Assembly (NCBI RefSeq): GCF_019097595.1
Contig: NC_080715.1
Coordinates: forward strand, 29,347,355 to 29,411,354
Length of the DNA: 64,000 bases
Source of the DNA: Hemibagrus wyckioides
Taxonomy: Eukaryota; Chordata; Actinopteri; Siluriformes; Bagridae
Direction of reading: 5' to 3'
The position numbers were made by a program, and so were the translations under genes. The notes under the pieces are model-generated. The model did not search any database. It saw only the letters and a program-made list of their open reading frames with translations, and had not been told where the DNA came from. Positions 1-13,749 of the stretch are shown here, one piece after another; the stretch's first letter is position 1; each line of letters begins with the position of its first letter.

Positions 1-2684
1 TTGTGCTCGATTTACACCACAGCATGGGGTCAAGAGGAGCATTTTTTATACAGCTAACAAGTTAAAGACATCACAGACTTGTCATCAATTATTTATCCTC
101 CCTGAGTTGGTGAGCATCCCAAATCTCTGGAGCTTTGGACAGAACAAATGTGTATCCTCTAGATATATTAATTACACCTCATTTGCACTGGATGGCAGCT
201 GTTAACTTTTTCCATTCACCTGCAAATGAAGTGCTAAAAAGTAATTCAATTAAGCAAGCTTTAATATTTTCACTGACAATCAGTTGCTAGTTTTACTTTC
301 ATGCAAGATTTTCTTTTCCTCCTTTTTGTCCAAGTGAGAAAGCTACTGTGTTAGTGTATTTGTACATCCTGGAGTATGTGGGAGGACCAGATGGTGGTCG
401 TCTACCACAAGTCTTTGGATGGAAACTGCGTTCAGCCGTCTGGCCCAGTGTTACTAGCATTCCATTTCCCCCCCCCTCCCCATGGTTTCTTTTGCACAGA
501 TGAAGCCAACGTTCCACTAGACCAAACAATGACTAGGATGTTTTTTTGTTGTCAAGTGTGTCTCAGACGTCTAGCATAAACACAAATCCTGTCTCTGCAC
601 AGTTTTACCTCCTGCTATTTCAAAACACTGCTTCACTATTACTCTTTTCTCTTGCATCCTCATATACAGTAGAATAGATTCATGTAGAGTTTCCTATGAC
701 ATGAAGCAAACAAAAATGCATACGAATAGACAATGTGGGTGATATTCTTTCACCTTGATCACTGTATCTATCCAGTGGAATAAGCCATTTTAATGAAAAG
801 ATTAATCTTGATATATTTTCTGATATCTTTTGTTATTGCTGACGCTGAAGTACTGATGAAAGACTCTTACCGCCATGTCTAATATATCTTGTCTACCATG
901 TCTTAGTAGTATGTCTTACCATTTTTTTAATAGTATCTAATTTTCCTTCGGCACTTTCTGTGTGGCCTAAACTTGTCTGTGAAAGTTAAGAGATAAACAA
1001 TCTAGCAGCCAAAATGAAAACCACTGAGATCCGGCGGTTAGTTAGGATGAATGAATGCTTTAAATACATCGCTCACTTTAGTAAATGTGGTCTTTCTTTC
1101 TCATGTGAGCTTCATATCCACTCCCAAAACCTGTTCATATCTCTATAGACAGCATTATCTATTCATGTTTTTGTATTCACTCTCATTTCTACTCTGAAGC
1201 CTACTGTTTTACATTTCAACTTGTTTTTTTCCTTCACAAAGTAAGTTTGCTTGGCCAACCATGACCTTTCACCTCTGACCGCTCAAGCAGAGCATTTCTG
1301 TGGCTAAACAAACAGTACGGCTTGATGAATTCTCCAGGTCCCTGGTCTAGAGGCAGCCTCGCTAACCCTGATCCTGATCTTTACTATATTCTGAGGACCT
1401 AAAAACATTGATCTCAGATCAGTAATTCATTCTAGTATTGATTGTGGAGCTTTCATGGCCTTTTTTGGTGTGGAATAGCATGTGCAATATTTAGCATGTG
1501 GCTTGGAAAGGATTGTTGCTATGGATATGGGATAATTTTTGCATTTTTTCATCAAAAATAAATGAATATTTGAGAATGTTAAACATCTGATTTTCTCTCC
1601 AGGTTTCCATTCTGGATTTTTCCCAAAGAACACATAGACCATTATTCTATCATCTGAAAAAAACCCCACTAAAAATACTGAAACAAAGACAAACCAAACA
1701 AAAACCACTGTTTGAAGTCACGATATATGATCATCATACATCACTGACTCATCTTCCTTTCATCTCATGTTGACTCGTCACCTTTTCTCTAGAGTTAACT
1801 GAAAGCAGACACCACAGATCCTCCATCATTAACTCATAATAAACCCAACAGAAAAGAAGTTATTTGGCAAGTTTATCAGTCACCACCCACGTCTTTATGG
1901 TGTCTGCGAGTACAAGGTGTGAAGCTTTCGATACCAATGAGTTCTGAAGCTGTTCTTCTGCTAATAGCTTTGCACCATCACACCCAAGCGAGAACGGTTT
2001 CCAGTGGAAAAAAGCTCACACAGATAAGTGTGAGAAGCTACAGTTACTTGATGGATTTCACAAATGGTCTGCTTTCTGTGCCATTTCACACACCGGGTTC
2101 TACCCAACACCAAGGTCAGAGCAAGATACAGTACAGAGCAAAAGTAGGCTTAGAACTTTTTTCTGAGCCAGTATTATCTTGAAATCTAAAATTTAATTCC
2201 ATGAAATTGTGGATTCCATTACACCACATTTTTTATATTAAAGCCAATAGATTTTACCAGAGCACAAAGTATTTAATATTTATTTATATTTCTAAAAGAA
2301 AAAACAATCATGTAAAAGTGACTTGATTTTTTTTAAAGAAATATAAATAAATATAAATATTAAATAAATATAAAATATAAAATTTTATTTAAATTAGCTA
2401 ACAGACATAGCAACAACAATCACTGTATCAAGTTAGCTAGCTACTAGTTACATACATGATTATAAACGCATGATTATACATGTGGGTTTGTTGGTCAGGT
2501 TTGCACAAACTTTTGATCATATAGTGTATACAATGTTTGCTTGTGGATATAAGGAGCTGCATTCAGTGGGATGGATGGATGCTAGTTAGCTAACTATGCA
2601 GCTAGTTACATGTAAGAATTTAAGACAGACTAACTAACAGACATAGCGACAAACAACATTTTACCAAGTTAGCTAGCCATATAC

Positions 2685-2731
<47 letters not shown>

Positions 2732-3840
2732 CACTTGGCTAGTTACATAACTGTTATTAAACACCTCCCTCAGATAGAACCTCCCTAGAACATATTTGCA
2801 TTAGTTTTCTTGTGGGCTGTTATAAAGTAATTCCACTTTTTCACTCACCACTTTTACGGAAATTAATTAGCAATATCGCGGCAGTGCATTTTTTGTGTCT
2901 TGCAGGCTCTCTTCTACCGCATGTTAGCATTGCCCCATGTATTTCTTTAAAAGTTAAAAGACAATCACTGAATGAATTACATCATCAATAGGAGTTTCCC
3001 TGTTTTGCAAGATCCTTTTTTACTTTCAAATGTGCCCTGGAGCACTTGGTGCACAATGACACTTGGTAAAGTGTTCACTTGCTATATATTCTATTCAGAG
3101 GTAGATTGCTTGATAGGATATGAGAAGTGATGTATTAGGATAATGTATCAATACAATGGATTTTGAAAACGAGGAACTATTATACTACTGTACTTGTAAA
3201 TGTCATTATACTCTTCTCTTGTTAATAGAAAATAGGTCTAGACCTTTTGAGAACTCCATACATTACGGGAACAAATAAATAGAGAAGCAGAATTTAGGAA
3301 ATTTTGGGATTCCCACTATGGAAGTGAAAAAAGAATAAATCAAAAGACCTTCACTTTCGACAATTCACTCTCTACTGAGGCTTCGGTGCTTCAGATGTAA
3401 GCAAATGTCCTGCACTAGTGTAGAGCACTAGAGTGAATAGAGAAGGTGGAGGAGGGATGAAAACAACCAGCACTGGAGCCTCACAGAGGGAGAGACTGAG
3501 ACACAATGAATGACTATGAGTAATGGAAAGACAAGGCAACAAAAAGTCTGCTCCATTTCCATGAGAAAGAAGATGAGGAATAGAAGGAAGAAATCAGTCA
3601 CGCCTTAGTTGCTGCCTCAGGAAAAGTGGAATGGTGCTTGCTGGTCAGAGCTGACATCGAATTCCTTACAATTTTACTAAAGATAAAATAAGTACTTTTT
3701 TATTAAAGTATAATTGTACAAATAATGCAAAGTTCTACGAGGGAAATGAAAATCATGCCACAACTTGCTTTTCTTTAGTCACTAAAAATTAATAAAATAC
3801 AACAAACCAAACAAATTCCCCAAATTTCCCTTGGGGGTTA
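1..3840. other. Intergenic, no gene seen
   Basis: AT-rich unique sequence with a (AT)n run and a degenerate direct repeat at 2.4-2.7 kb. The short open frames lack family motifs or splice context. Confidence 0.7.
2694..2728. repeat. (AT)n microsatellite
   Basis: Uninterrupted AT dinucleotides, next to a degenerate direct repeat (2391-2455 versus 2628-2685, both 'acagacatagc...caagttagctag'). Confidence 0.85.
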
Positions 3841-3845
3841 ATTAA

Positions 3846-4085
3846 GTCTGTCCATCCATCCTTCCATCCATCCATCCATCCATCCATCTATGCATCCATC
3901 CATCCATCCATCCATCTATGCATCCATCAGTCCATCCACCTATCCATCCATCCATCCATCTATCCATCCACCCAGCCTCCGACACATCTATCCATCCACC
4001 CAGCCTCCGACACATCCATCCATCCACCCAGCCTCCGACACATCCATCCATCCACCCAGCCTCCGACACATCCATCCATCCATGC
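3846..4085. repeat. (CCAT)n microsatellite grading into a 27-28 bp minisatellite
   Basis: Tetranucleotide ccat/atcc run (3850-3966), then four copies of a unit starting cagcctccgacacatc (3972-4072) with catc-rich linkers. Open frames across it (HPSIHPSI) are repeat artefacts. Confidence 0.9.
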
Positions 4086-4639
4086 TTTGTGCACAGCTGC
4101 AATGTCATGCTGGAACAGTGTTTGAGTCTTTTAGCTTCAGTGTAGGTTAGTGTGTCCAGGTGTTTCGCTTGTTTACTTTCCTTAGGTAATTATCACATTT
4201 TTATAAGTTTGTGATGTAATCAAGATTTGGGAAGTCCAGGAATGCATTTTGTTGCTGCTTTTGTGTCCTTCTTGGCTATCCCTGCCCATTAATATGCCTC
4301 ATTTAAGACATTCCATCTTGTCCATCCTTGCTTTTTTAACCACTCCGCTCTCCAAACAGGTTCCCATTAATTTCTACAATTTCATGCTCCCACACAAAAC
4401 ATCTCTTTTCCACACACACAGAGCTCAGATTTCAACTCCCAACTGCTCTCTCACTCAGAGGGTGTGTGTACAAATTAGCTCATGCCCTAGGATACAAAAC
4501 TACCATTATGGAGGTGATGTGATAAACCACACCATTTCATTTAATTTGTTCTCACTCTCTCAGAGATTGTGCAGAATTATTATGTATTCATCCTACTATG
4601 TTGTATGTCAGGTTTTAAACATTTTGGGGGCATGCTGTT

Positions 4640-4891
4640 ATGGGGGTATGGCGTGATGCAGCTAGCAATGAATTTACTGTTACTACCACAACACTGAATC
4701 ATTTACAGATCTATTACAGCTCTTTAACTATTTAACTCTGTAATTTTTAGTAAATATGCCACTGCGCATATTTCTGCTTTTCATCGGCTTTGTACATGTA
4801 CTTTGCACAATGACAATAAAGTTGAATCTAATCTAATCTAATCTAATCTAATCTAATCTAATCTAATCTAATCTAATCTAATCTAATCTAA
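4640..4891 (+). mobile_element. LINE 3' tail ending in (AATCT)n
   Basis: The sequence ends 'ttgcacaatgacaataaagttgaatctaatctaatct', the short-repeat 3' terminus of fish L2-type LINEs, extended to about 13 copies of a 5-base unit (4825-4891). No reverse transcriptase coding sequence remains. Confidence 0.6.
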
Positions 4892-5857
4892 TTTAACCAT
4901 TTGCAGTTACATTAAACAAGCATTTGCCAAATAAATTATATCTAGTTATCACTTATGTATAACAGTTTCACCAGCTTCTTTTTTCTTTCTAAAATACACA
5001 GCTTGTCATGTTACTAAGTAGTCCTTCTGTCTTAAGACTTAAGGAACACCTTTACGGACAGCAGAGACTCCAAATAAATGTCTTCTTATAGAAAACCTCA
5101 GTATATCAATCAATTACTCATCTTATAATCTTATTTTTGGAGCATTTACAATACAATCCAAGACCCTGTGTTAATTGTTGCTATAGAAACAATCAAGTCC
5201 ATAGTCTTCTGCTATAGTAAATTAATCGACATGTTCTGACCAATTAGAGTAAAGAATTGAGCAACACTGTGGTTTTGACAAGTTGAGGCTAATATCAGAG
5301 ATGGTATTATTTCAAATGATTAGCAATTCGCTGATAGACAACATGGAGGAAGTGTTGTCTTGTCTTTCCCTCATCTTCTTTGCTCCTTCTGTTCTTGTTT
5401 CAGAGCCTGTGTTCCCTCTCTCTGGCTCTGCAGCGCTGCTCGCGTAGCCTGTGTTTGAAGCCACTTCCGTTATCGGATTAAATTCGAAATTCATCTTTCC
5501 ACAAACGATGCTGATTCTGATCTTTTCTTCCCCCCGTTCATTTCAAATAGATTAATTATGCTCTTTCGGTGAGAGTGGGAGGAGAGCGTGCTGCGGGCTG
5601 GAAGATGGATAGGCTTGAGTGGAATATTCCAGAAGCTTCCGTTTCTGTTTCTGGACTACAGTGAGCGGGAGAACAAACGCATTAATCAGACGTGTCACTG
5701 ATCCACCAATGAGGGCTTGTTGAGAAAATGACACACACACACACACACACACATGATTTTGCTGAAATACAGATGAAAAAGCAACATAATTTGTGTTACC
5801 AAGGTGTCGAACCACCCTGAGTCATCAGAATAGCTTGGCACAGAATCTACAGATCTA

Positions 5858-6115
5858 TTGTATATATTTGTATAGACATTGTCTCAAAGCAGATTTATAG
5901 AAGTATAGCAACATAGAGGAAGAAAAAATTCTAAAGTTTAAAGTAAATATTTTATCCCTATTTTATCCCTAATGAGCAAGCCTGAGGCAACAGTGGCAAG
6001 GGAAAAACTCCCTGAGATGATATGAGCAAGAAACCTTGAGAGGAACCAGGCTCAGAAGGGATCCTCATCCTCATTTGGGTGACACTGGACAGTAATCATC
6101 ATGATGTACATCATT
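5858..6115 (+). repeat. Interspersed repeat, 'caaagcagctttacagaa' family
   Basis: Contains 'gacattgtctcaaagcag', 'tttatccctaatgagcaagcctgaggcaacagtggcaagg', 'aaaaactccctgagatgatatgagcaagaaaccttgagagg' and 'tttgggtgacactggac'. The same word order recurs at 9388, 9843, 16211 and 50701. Confidence 0.75.
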
Positions 6116-6255
6116 TATATCATTCATTGAGGCACTATGTCCTGAAAATTGGGGCGGAGTCATCTTGGAATAGACCACTCCCATCATTGCTCCCATTATT
6201 TTGCTTTGATTTACAATAACTTCTGTATGCATGGAGATAAGTAGCAAAAATGCTA

Positions 6256-6344
6256 GCATAACATAACATAACATAACATAACATAACATAACATAACATA
6301 ACATAACATAACATAACATAACATAACATAACATAACATAACAT
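6256..6344. repeat. (ATAAC)n microsatellite
   Basis: About 17 copies of a 5-base unit (acata). Confidence 0.95.
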
Positions 6345-8788
6345 TCCTTTAATTTGTCATATATCTCGCTGTAATGATATAATCTGTCACCAAGATTAAT
6401 CTGCTCCATGCTTGCTTGAGATTTCCCTCTCAGATTCTTCAAACATCCTATCCTAGTCCTTCATCCTAGGATGCCTGGATAGCTTTGCTGTGTGCTTATG
6501 CTATTTAAAAACTAGAAGTCTAAATAAGGTTAATCTGATCCTAGAACTATCTTCACCTCATCAACAGACTGTAAGCTGCAACTGACTGCTGCCAATCTGT
6601 GTCATGATGGATGATGTTTGCTCACACCAAGCTCTCTAATCACCTTGGCGTGTTACGGCACGCGTCTACACTGCACGCTAAGTGCTAACAACTAAAACAG
6701 AGGTTCAAAGGTAAACCCAAAAGGCTGATTTATAACTCAGTACAGAATGATAACATGCTGTTTTGGAGAATTTTGTATCTAAAACCTAACACTAACAGTG
6801 AATAAAAGCTATGTAGTTACATACCCTGTCTTGTTTCCATGTAATATTGCTACAGCTAGCTTTTCTTGGCTAAAGAAGTCACTCAGGGCTAAATCAAATG
6901 TAACTCAGTGTGGTTTCTAAACCCTGGGGCAAACCCAGCGATGTTGTGGTTGAAAAATGTTGTTAATTATTTAACACGCATTCATATCCAGAAAGCTTTT
7001 CAGAGGTCAGAGGCAAAAAGACTAGGAGTCATGTCCCATAGTCAGCCAGTTACAAGAAAAAATAAAATAAAATAAATTAATTAAAATAATAATCATAAAT
7101 AAATAATAATAATCATAAATAAAATAAAATAAAACAAATAAAATAAAATAATCTACTATCAACAAAACGTCTTTTCCTGTATTTAAAGCAGTTTAAGTTT
7201 AAGTAAATAATTCTGTGCAATAAATTAATGCTGTTGTGTGTCATAGGAAAGTATTTAAGTTTGTACCATTTGTTGAAATGAGCTCACGTGTTCAAGCTGT
7301 CTGCTCAGCGGGAATTATTTACTCTGCTTTGTTAAAAAACTCCTTATGGCACAATGATGGATGGATGGATGGATGAAGGCATACACCATCTCAGGCAGCA
7401 TCTGGAAAGTTTATTTCAGCCTCAGTCCGGAGTCTGGATTAGACTATTTGAGCTGCTTTGCATATATCCCACTGAACTCTAAACTAACTGAGTGGTTAAG
7501 GAGAGTAATGTGCAACACGTGGCTCAGAATTCAACAGAATTCAGTCGGCCACAGCGAATATATTTGCAGTGAAAAACATAAATCAACTATCTAGTCTGAA
7601 ATAGGTTTCTATTTCTCACAATCCACTCCATCATCTAGTCACCAGAAAAAGTTATTTATACTTTTTAACTGAAGCTTTGCCTGAAGATTTGATTTCTTGC
7701 TGGAAATTAAGAATCCTGGTGATAATATTATATGCATGGTAAACACCACTAAACATTCTGACTGGTAGAAAATGTATGAGGGGAAACCTTTCACATTTCT
7801 GTTTATTAGAAACAATTAGTGAAAATATTGGTGTATAGAAAATGACAGTAGAGCTGCAGGAGTTATATGACAGCGCTAGAGAAGGGTTAAATTACATTTT
7901 TGAGCATTTTTATTATCGAATTATAGAACGGTTTATTGACTCTGAATCTGAGAGAAATGTACATTTTTGTTTTCTTTTCTTTTTGGTTTAGCTTGGCTTC
8001 ACACACTTCTACACATAATTAAACACCAACAACAATAACGTCGAAAATTGACTGAGGTATGTAAAGGTAGAATTGAAAACATGTTCATGAGACTCTTTCA
8101 TTTTGAGGTCAGAAGTAAGGCAACAGAAAAAGGTACAACATTTTCTGTAGCTCTACAGCTCTGTCCTTTGGCTCAGTTTAAATCTACCAACATTGCAGCC
8201 CAAAATATACATTATGTTTGGCTCTGTTCCTGCAGTTGGATCAGTTCCTGATTAAATGGCTTTCTCTCTGGAATAAAAACTGCACTGAGGTTCGATTGGA
8301 ACCGGATCAGGATTCTTTCAGATCGGTTGTTTTGCTCCAAACCTGAGTGTGATCACTGCGTTTTCACCTACAAAAATGAACCGCACTTATGGGAGAAAAA
8401 AAACCCATAGGTGACCGTTAAACTTTAAATTCCTTAACGCTAAAAATCTTAGCAATTGATTTTGTATAACGGCACAGGAGGCCCGAGTTTGCTGTTTTCC
8501 TCTAAAGATGTAAAGTAAAAGTAACATTTCATTCATTCTGAGGCCACCATCTAGAGAAACCTGAGTTCTCCGAAAGCCATTAGTAATTGTCTCGGGCTAG
8601 CGGAGGGTGGTGAATACTGATGAACAGATCAAATTGAGAGGAGGGAGTGAATGTATGACTCCCACATGGGATTGTAAGATGGAGACTTCAGTGGGGAGGG
8701 GACTGATTCAAACTCATTTACTGGAGATTTTTACTTCTCTGTGTCCTATTCCCAGTAGGAACCTCTGTGTGTCTGCCTACCTCGACCC

Positions 8789-9366
8789 CAACACACACAC
8801 ACACACACACACACCTTCCCCCATACTACACTTTCTGGATCAAGTCACCCTTCCCCCTCTCAAGGGAAATGTAAACACACACACCCCATTTGGCTCTCTC
8901 TCTCTCTCTCTCTCTCTCACAGTCACCACATTTGAATTAGAGGAGCTGGAGAGGGCCAGAGGCCAGGAGTTGATTGACATGCAAGCTGCTTTCACCCCCA
9001 ATGGATCCTGAGATTAGATAATGTGCTCTTGCATTTCCATTCCATTTTATATGTGGAATTGCTTCATAGCATTAACTATTAGAATTTAGACAAGAGGTCT
9101 GAACATGTGTAAAGATGCCTTTGCTGGGAAAATACACACACACACACACACACACAAACACAGTACATACAGTAAGGGCTTGTATTTATATCACTACAAA
9201 GAACAAGAGTGTTTGTGTGATTTGGGAAAAGGGAGGAGAAGCAAACTCTCGTACACAAAAGTATACACGCTGGATCTATTTGAAAGGCCGACAAAACAAT
9301 GAAAGCTTTTCAGGAGAAAGAGTGGCAGAAAGGTTCATTGTGGATGGACACACACACACACACATT
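8789..9366. repeat. Cluster of CA and CT microsatellites
   Basis: (CA)n at 8789-8813, (CT)n at 8897-8920, (CA)n at 9131-9157 and 9349-9365. No gene in the stretch. Confidence 0.85.
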
Positions 9367-9387
9367 TAACTTGTCCTTTCGACAACT

Positions 9388-9570
9388 GTCCAGTAACTTT
9401 ACAGAAGTACAGAAATATAGAATAATAATAAAGTTAAGTTACTATTTTATTCCTAACATTTATCCCCAATGAGCAAGCCTGAGGCGATGGTGACGAGGAA
9501 AAACTCCCTCAGATGATATAAGGAAGAAACCTTGAGACTCATTTGAGTGACACTGGACAGTAAATGATAT
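9388..9570 (+). repeat. Interspersed repeat, second copy of the 5858 family
   Basis: Contains gagcaagcctgaggcgatgg and aaaaactccctcagatgata, followed by gaaaccttgag and gtgacactggac. Truncated at the 5' end. Confidence 0.7.
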
Positions 9571-9842
9571 AAAATAATGTCCTTTCTTCAAAAGTTTATA
9601 TTCACTTGCGCAACCAAGAGCTCCGGAGGAACTAATAGGTCAGTGTAGTCTCTGAGTTCATTATAGACTTCATTATAATTCCTTCCTAAAGAAAGCTGAC
9701 TGATGCAACAGCAGTTCAAATATACATATTTATATCCTCTAGTTCATAGCTTTATGGGCTTCACCTCTTATACGCCAATGGACCCATTACTCAATGAAAG
9801 GACTAAAAAGCTGCTAAAGCTTAATGTCTGTTCATCCTGCTT

Positions 9843-10320
9843 CACATTTAATTAAATTTTTCAATTCAATTGTATTTGTGTAGTACTTTTAATGATGGAC
9901 ATTGTCTCAAAGCAGCTTTACAGAAGCATAGAAACATAGAAAAAATGATAAAGTTTAAAGTTAAGTTACATTCATCTGTAACATTTATCCCTACTAAGCA
10001 AGCCTGATTTACCAGATTGTTTTACCATGCTGACACATAGCCACATTTCCTATATATTACCTTGCAATTATCAACTTTATTTTTATTCATTTTTTAATGA
10101 GTGAAGATCCACTGGACAACTGACCATGAGGCAGGAATTCAACCTGTTCAGTTTAGGGCACCGTTTACACACACATTCACACCTTGGACCATTGTAGTGT
10201 ATCAAACAGACTTACGGCCATGTTTTTGTGAGGGAACCCTTGAGAACCTTGATGAAACCCACAACACACAGGGCACATGCATAACATATCTATCACATAG
10301 AGAGTAACCTGAGATCAGGA
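9843..10320 (+). repeat. Interspersed repeats: 5858-family copy plus an 'aggatcgaaccaga' repeat
   Basis: 9843-10005 carries tgtcattgtctcaaagcag-type sequence and 'ctaagcaagcctga'. 10101-10335 carries a separate degenerate fish repeat ('tgagggaacccttgagaacc... gagagtaacctgagatcaggatcgaacc'). Confidence 0.6.
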
Positions 10321-11639
10321 TCGAACCAGAGACCCTAGAGCTGATGAAATATATCCCATGAGTTTGATTATAGCGTCTGATGAAATCGATGGATTAGGAA
10401 ACTGTCTGTGGGATCAACGTATGCTCATTTTACAAATGGCTTTATTCCTATGCACTTTGATGTAGCATGCTTAATGGTTAACCACTCAGAATGAAGAAAG
10501 CCACAAAAAAGGAGAGAGGTGGAGTCAGAAGTTTCTTACAAGTTTCACCGTGTCACACTTTGTTCTAGCAAACATCGTCTGGCTAATAATAAACACTTAC
10601 GCAACCGTCGCAGTTCAGAGAACGCTCGGCTAAAAGATAACAGGAATTGCGTGGAGGGATGTTTTTTTTCCAATGAAATATTCACACATGTTTTTAGGAA
10701 CCTGGTATGCCTTTGTTAGCATGACCTTAGGTTAATTATATGGCACAAAGGAAGCTTGTGTGAACGCTGTAAACTGGCTAGGGCTTTAAAAACAAAACAT
10801 AACAAAAACAAACGCCACCTACATTAACCACAAAATGAATACGTTGAAAGGGTCCTATTTTGCAACAGCATTGCATTTCATCCAAAACGCAGATTTTGGA
10901 TTCTATTTTTTTTAAGCTTATAATAAACTTTTAGGCAATTTTTGCAAACAGTATGAATTTGAGAGCTTGTAAGGAAACAAAACACATCAATTCTAAAAGA
11001 ATTTCATTCTATATCATAGAAAGTGTAGCAATATCATTTAAACGTGATAATCTGCAAACAACTATATAAACAATATATAAAAACAAACAGAATGATAGCA
11101 CAGTTCCAACCGTCATTAAGATTGACCAAATACTGATATGCAAAATGATTCAACGAAGAGAATATGAAAGCTTTAAAAATAAAATCTGCATCCTTTTTTT
11201 TAATTAATTTTTTTTTTTAGCATCCGTTCTCGCTCATGAGGAGCGAATACATATAAGTATATATTTAGTCAGTGTTAACAGTGATATAGTTATTCATTGG
11301 TTCTGGATTCAGGTGAAGAGGTTCATTGACTACATAAAAGAAAGCGCATGCTAAAAGCAGATTATCACATGTGAAGCTCTTGAGTCATATGCCATATCAT
11401 TATGGTCCCTGAATGAGTCATTTCCCAAAGGCTCCGAGGTGCCCTCCGATGGCTCTGAGACTGGCCGAGTTTAGAGGATCGATCTTCATGAAAGTTTAAT
11501 GCACAGAGGTTCCCTAAATGTCTGCTTCTCTATCAGATTCACCAACCCCCCCCCCCCAAACAGCAACCCCCTTACCAAAAACATCGCTATCAAATTAAGA
11601 CGCCAAACTGCTCCTGCCTGATTATCTGCCGCTCATCAA

Positions 11640-11880
11640 AAACGAACCCCCCCCCAACCATTAACAGATGTTTTGCTACAGTTCATGGCTGCGGAAAGTC
11701 ATTTCTTTGCCACTTAGAGTGACTTTGTTAATTAAGAAATTAGCTTGGCAGAGTGCCTGTAGGCAAATAATTAGCGTCTGAGTCATTTATTTATTTTTTT
11801 TTAGATTTATTCGAGTGCTGGTGTGCAACGTGAAGCCAGGTTGCGGCCTTGCATGACTGTGCAGGTATTTTAAATGACAG
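11640..11880. promoter_or_regulatory. Candidate conserved non-coding element
   Basis: Unlike its neighbours this stretch is repeat-free, of mixed composition, and dense in homeodomain-like cores (taattaagaaattag, aataattagcg) with balanced GC words (tgcctgtaggcaa, ggttgcggccttgcatgac). It lies 2.7 kb past arl4c in a gene-free region. No alignment was possible, so this is a hint only. Confidence 0.25.
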
Positions 11881-12304
11881 TCTTTGCACAGTCAGCTCTC
11901 TTTCTTATTTTTTTTTATTTTTTTCACTGCAACCTATTACGTGGAATTACATGGAGACTGAAACACACCTTTGTTCCTTTGACAGAGTGGATATCTGTCA
12001 AGCAAGACCACAAAATTGAAGCTAATGGGATGACTGCTAATGATATCTCTCTCTCTCTGTCTCTCTCTCTCGCTCTGTGTTTCTGAGTCAGTCAGCTGCA
12101 GCCAAATCTGTCTCTCCTAGAAACTGCCAGAACTTTTACAAGTGGTTCAAACCATTCCAATCCAAATTCGAGGGTGTTTGTGAGAGAAGACAGACTGCAA
12201 GGGAAAAAAAATAACATCCATAAAATGACTTGATAAAGCCCAAATGATACAAATGATGTGGACTTGTATTTCCATCAACAGTGAATTGTACAATTTGAAA
12301 AACA

Positions 12305-12425
12305 TCTTTTATATCCTTTGTTTGTCACCTATACATTGCAGCACAGTGAAATTCTTTCTTTACTTTGGGGGTTAGGGTCAGAGCACAGGGTCAGTCATGA
12401 TCATATCCTACCAAGAATTTAACTG
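12305..12425 (+). repeat. SINE-like repeat fragment
   Basis: 'tttgtcacctatacattgcagcacagtgaaattctttc' and 'gggtcagagcacagggtcagtcatgatc' match a widespread fish short interspersed repeat as I remember it. Ends are not defined. Confidence 0.45.
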
Positions 12426-13749
12426 GATGAACACAAGTAGTATAGGAAGTTGAATTTTTTTCTTGGAATTGCAAACATGAAAATTACATTTAGAAGATCT
12501 CCCAAATTCCCAGGTAGAGGAATGTTTCACACTTGTAATTTAGAAGCAGGGTTAGCACCATTTTTTTCTGAAGCAGGGTGAACAGTTTAGGAAACCAAGA
12601 TGTTCAAGATGTTCAATATGACAAGATGTTCAGTAACATACACCCAATTAAGACTTAACAATGCATCCTTCGTATCATGTTAAAACCAGCAAGTAGCAAC
12701 AGTTCAGCATCAGAAGACAAAATGCCAAACATTATAGAAGTGTGCTGGAAATACATGACATAGAAAAATTTGTGTAAATGTGGTTGTGTGCTGTTTTTTA
12801 AATATGCAAATAATAAGAAGGTTAATCCAGGGTGTAGGAGTGTACAATGTGAAACAACAAGCAAAATAACCCAGGATTCCCGTTACCCGGATGTTAGTGA
12901 CCCGGGGTTAAGAATTTCATGTGTAGAAAGCCCTTTTAAGTACTACTGAGACTAATAATAACTGATATGCTCAAACAACAACAACAGGCCCAAATGACAG
13001 ACACATACAGCCAACATTTCAGTTCCCAACATGTCTACACAGCTGATAATGCTAACACCCAACACTTAACTCCCAAGCTGAGCCATGCTGGGAAGCTGCA
13101 ATGTAACAAGAATGTAGACTAGCTGGTGGCCTTCAAGGACGACAAACCCTTTTCAGAGCAGGATATAAAGTAAATATGTGGTGCGGCAAGGAGCCTGGGA
13201 ACCTGTGAAGTGCAACATAGATTAAAAAAAACACACACAAAAGGATCATATCCAGCTTATAATAGTAGACCTGAGCTGGCCCTTTAAACTACTGATTCGA
13301 AAAAACCAACACGTGTCGGTCATTACATGTGTCCCAGGATGTAATTATGTGTTACATTGACAAAATAATGGCTGCAAGCATTAAATAGACTTTAGGCTCC
13401 ATGTTAGGTTAGTCCTGTTCACCATCCCCCATCACTCTATTGACCTCAGCTTTTTTTCCCCCTACCATCTTATCACAAAAGAAGCCACAAGCTGGTGGAA
13501 GCTTCACAAATTTTAAACCAATTTGCCAAAAAGTAAGTAATATTGTGAATAGTTTGCATATTTGCATCAGCTACTGCCGCAGAATTTTCCAGAAAAACAG
13601 AGATGAACGTTCCTTCCGGAAAAATCTGCGGTATTTTGTTTTGAAATCCAGACTTTTTGTCAGCAATTTAAATTTGAAGGTACACAATAAAATGAGTGGG
13701 TAGAATCCAAAGCAATAAAAAAAGAGACTCGAAACAGTAAAGACATCAG

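Larger units (their letters stand above)
4895..8780. other. Intergenic, no gene seen
   Basis: Unique AT-rich sequence apart from (CA)n at 5731, the 5858 repeat, (ATAAC)n, and an A-rich aaata/aataat tract at 7055-7150. Confidence 0.7.

Noticed and set aside
3842..4150. Open frames rich in HPSIHPS and GWMDGW
   Set aside because: Translation of the CCAT microsatellite and its minisatellite.
4249..4656. 135-codon open frame with hydrophobic start
   Set aside because: No homology recognised and it overlaps a LINE tail; the signal-like start is AT/CT-rich chance.
6071..6442. Open frame with repeated MLCYV
   Set aside because: Translation of (ATAAC)n.
8607..9011. 134-codon open frame
   Set aside because: Crosses CA and CT microsatellites; no motif.
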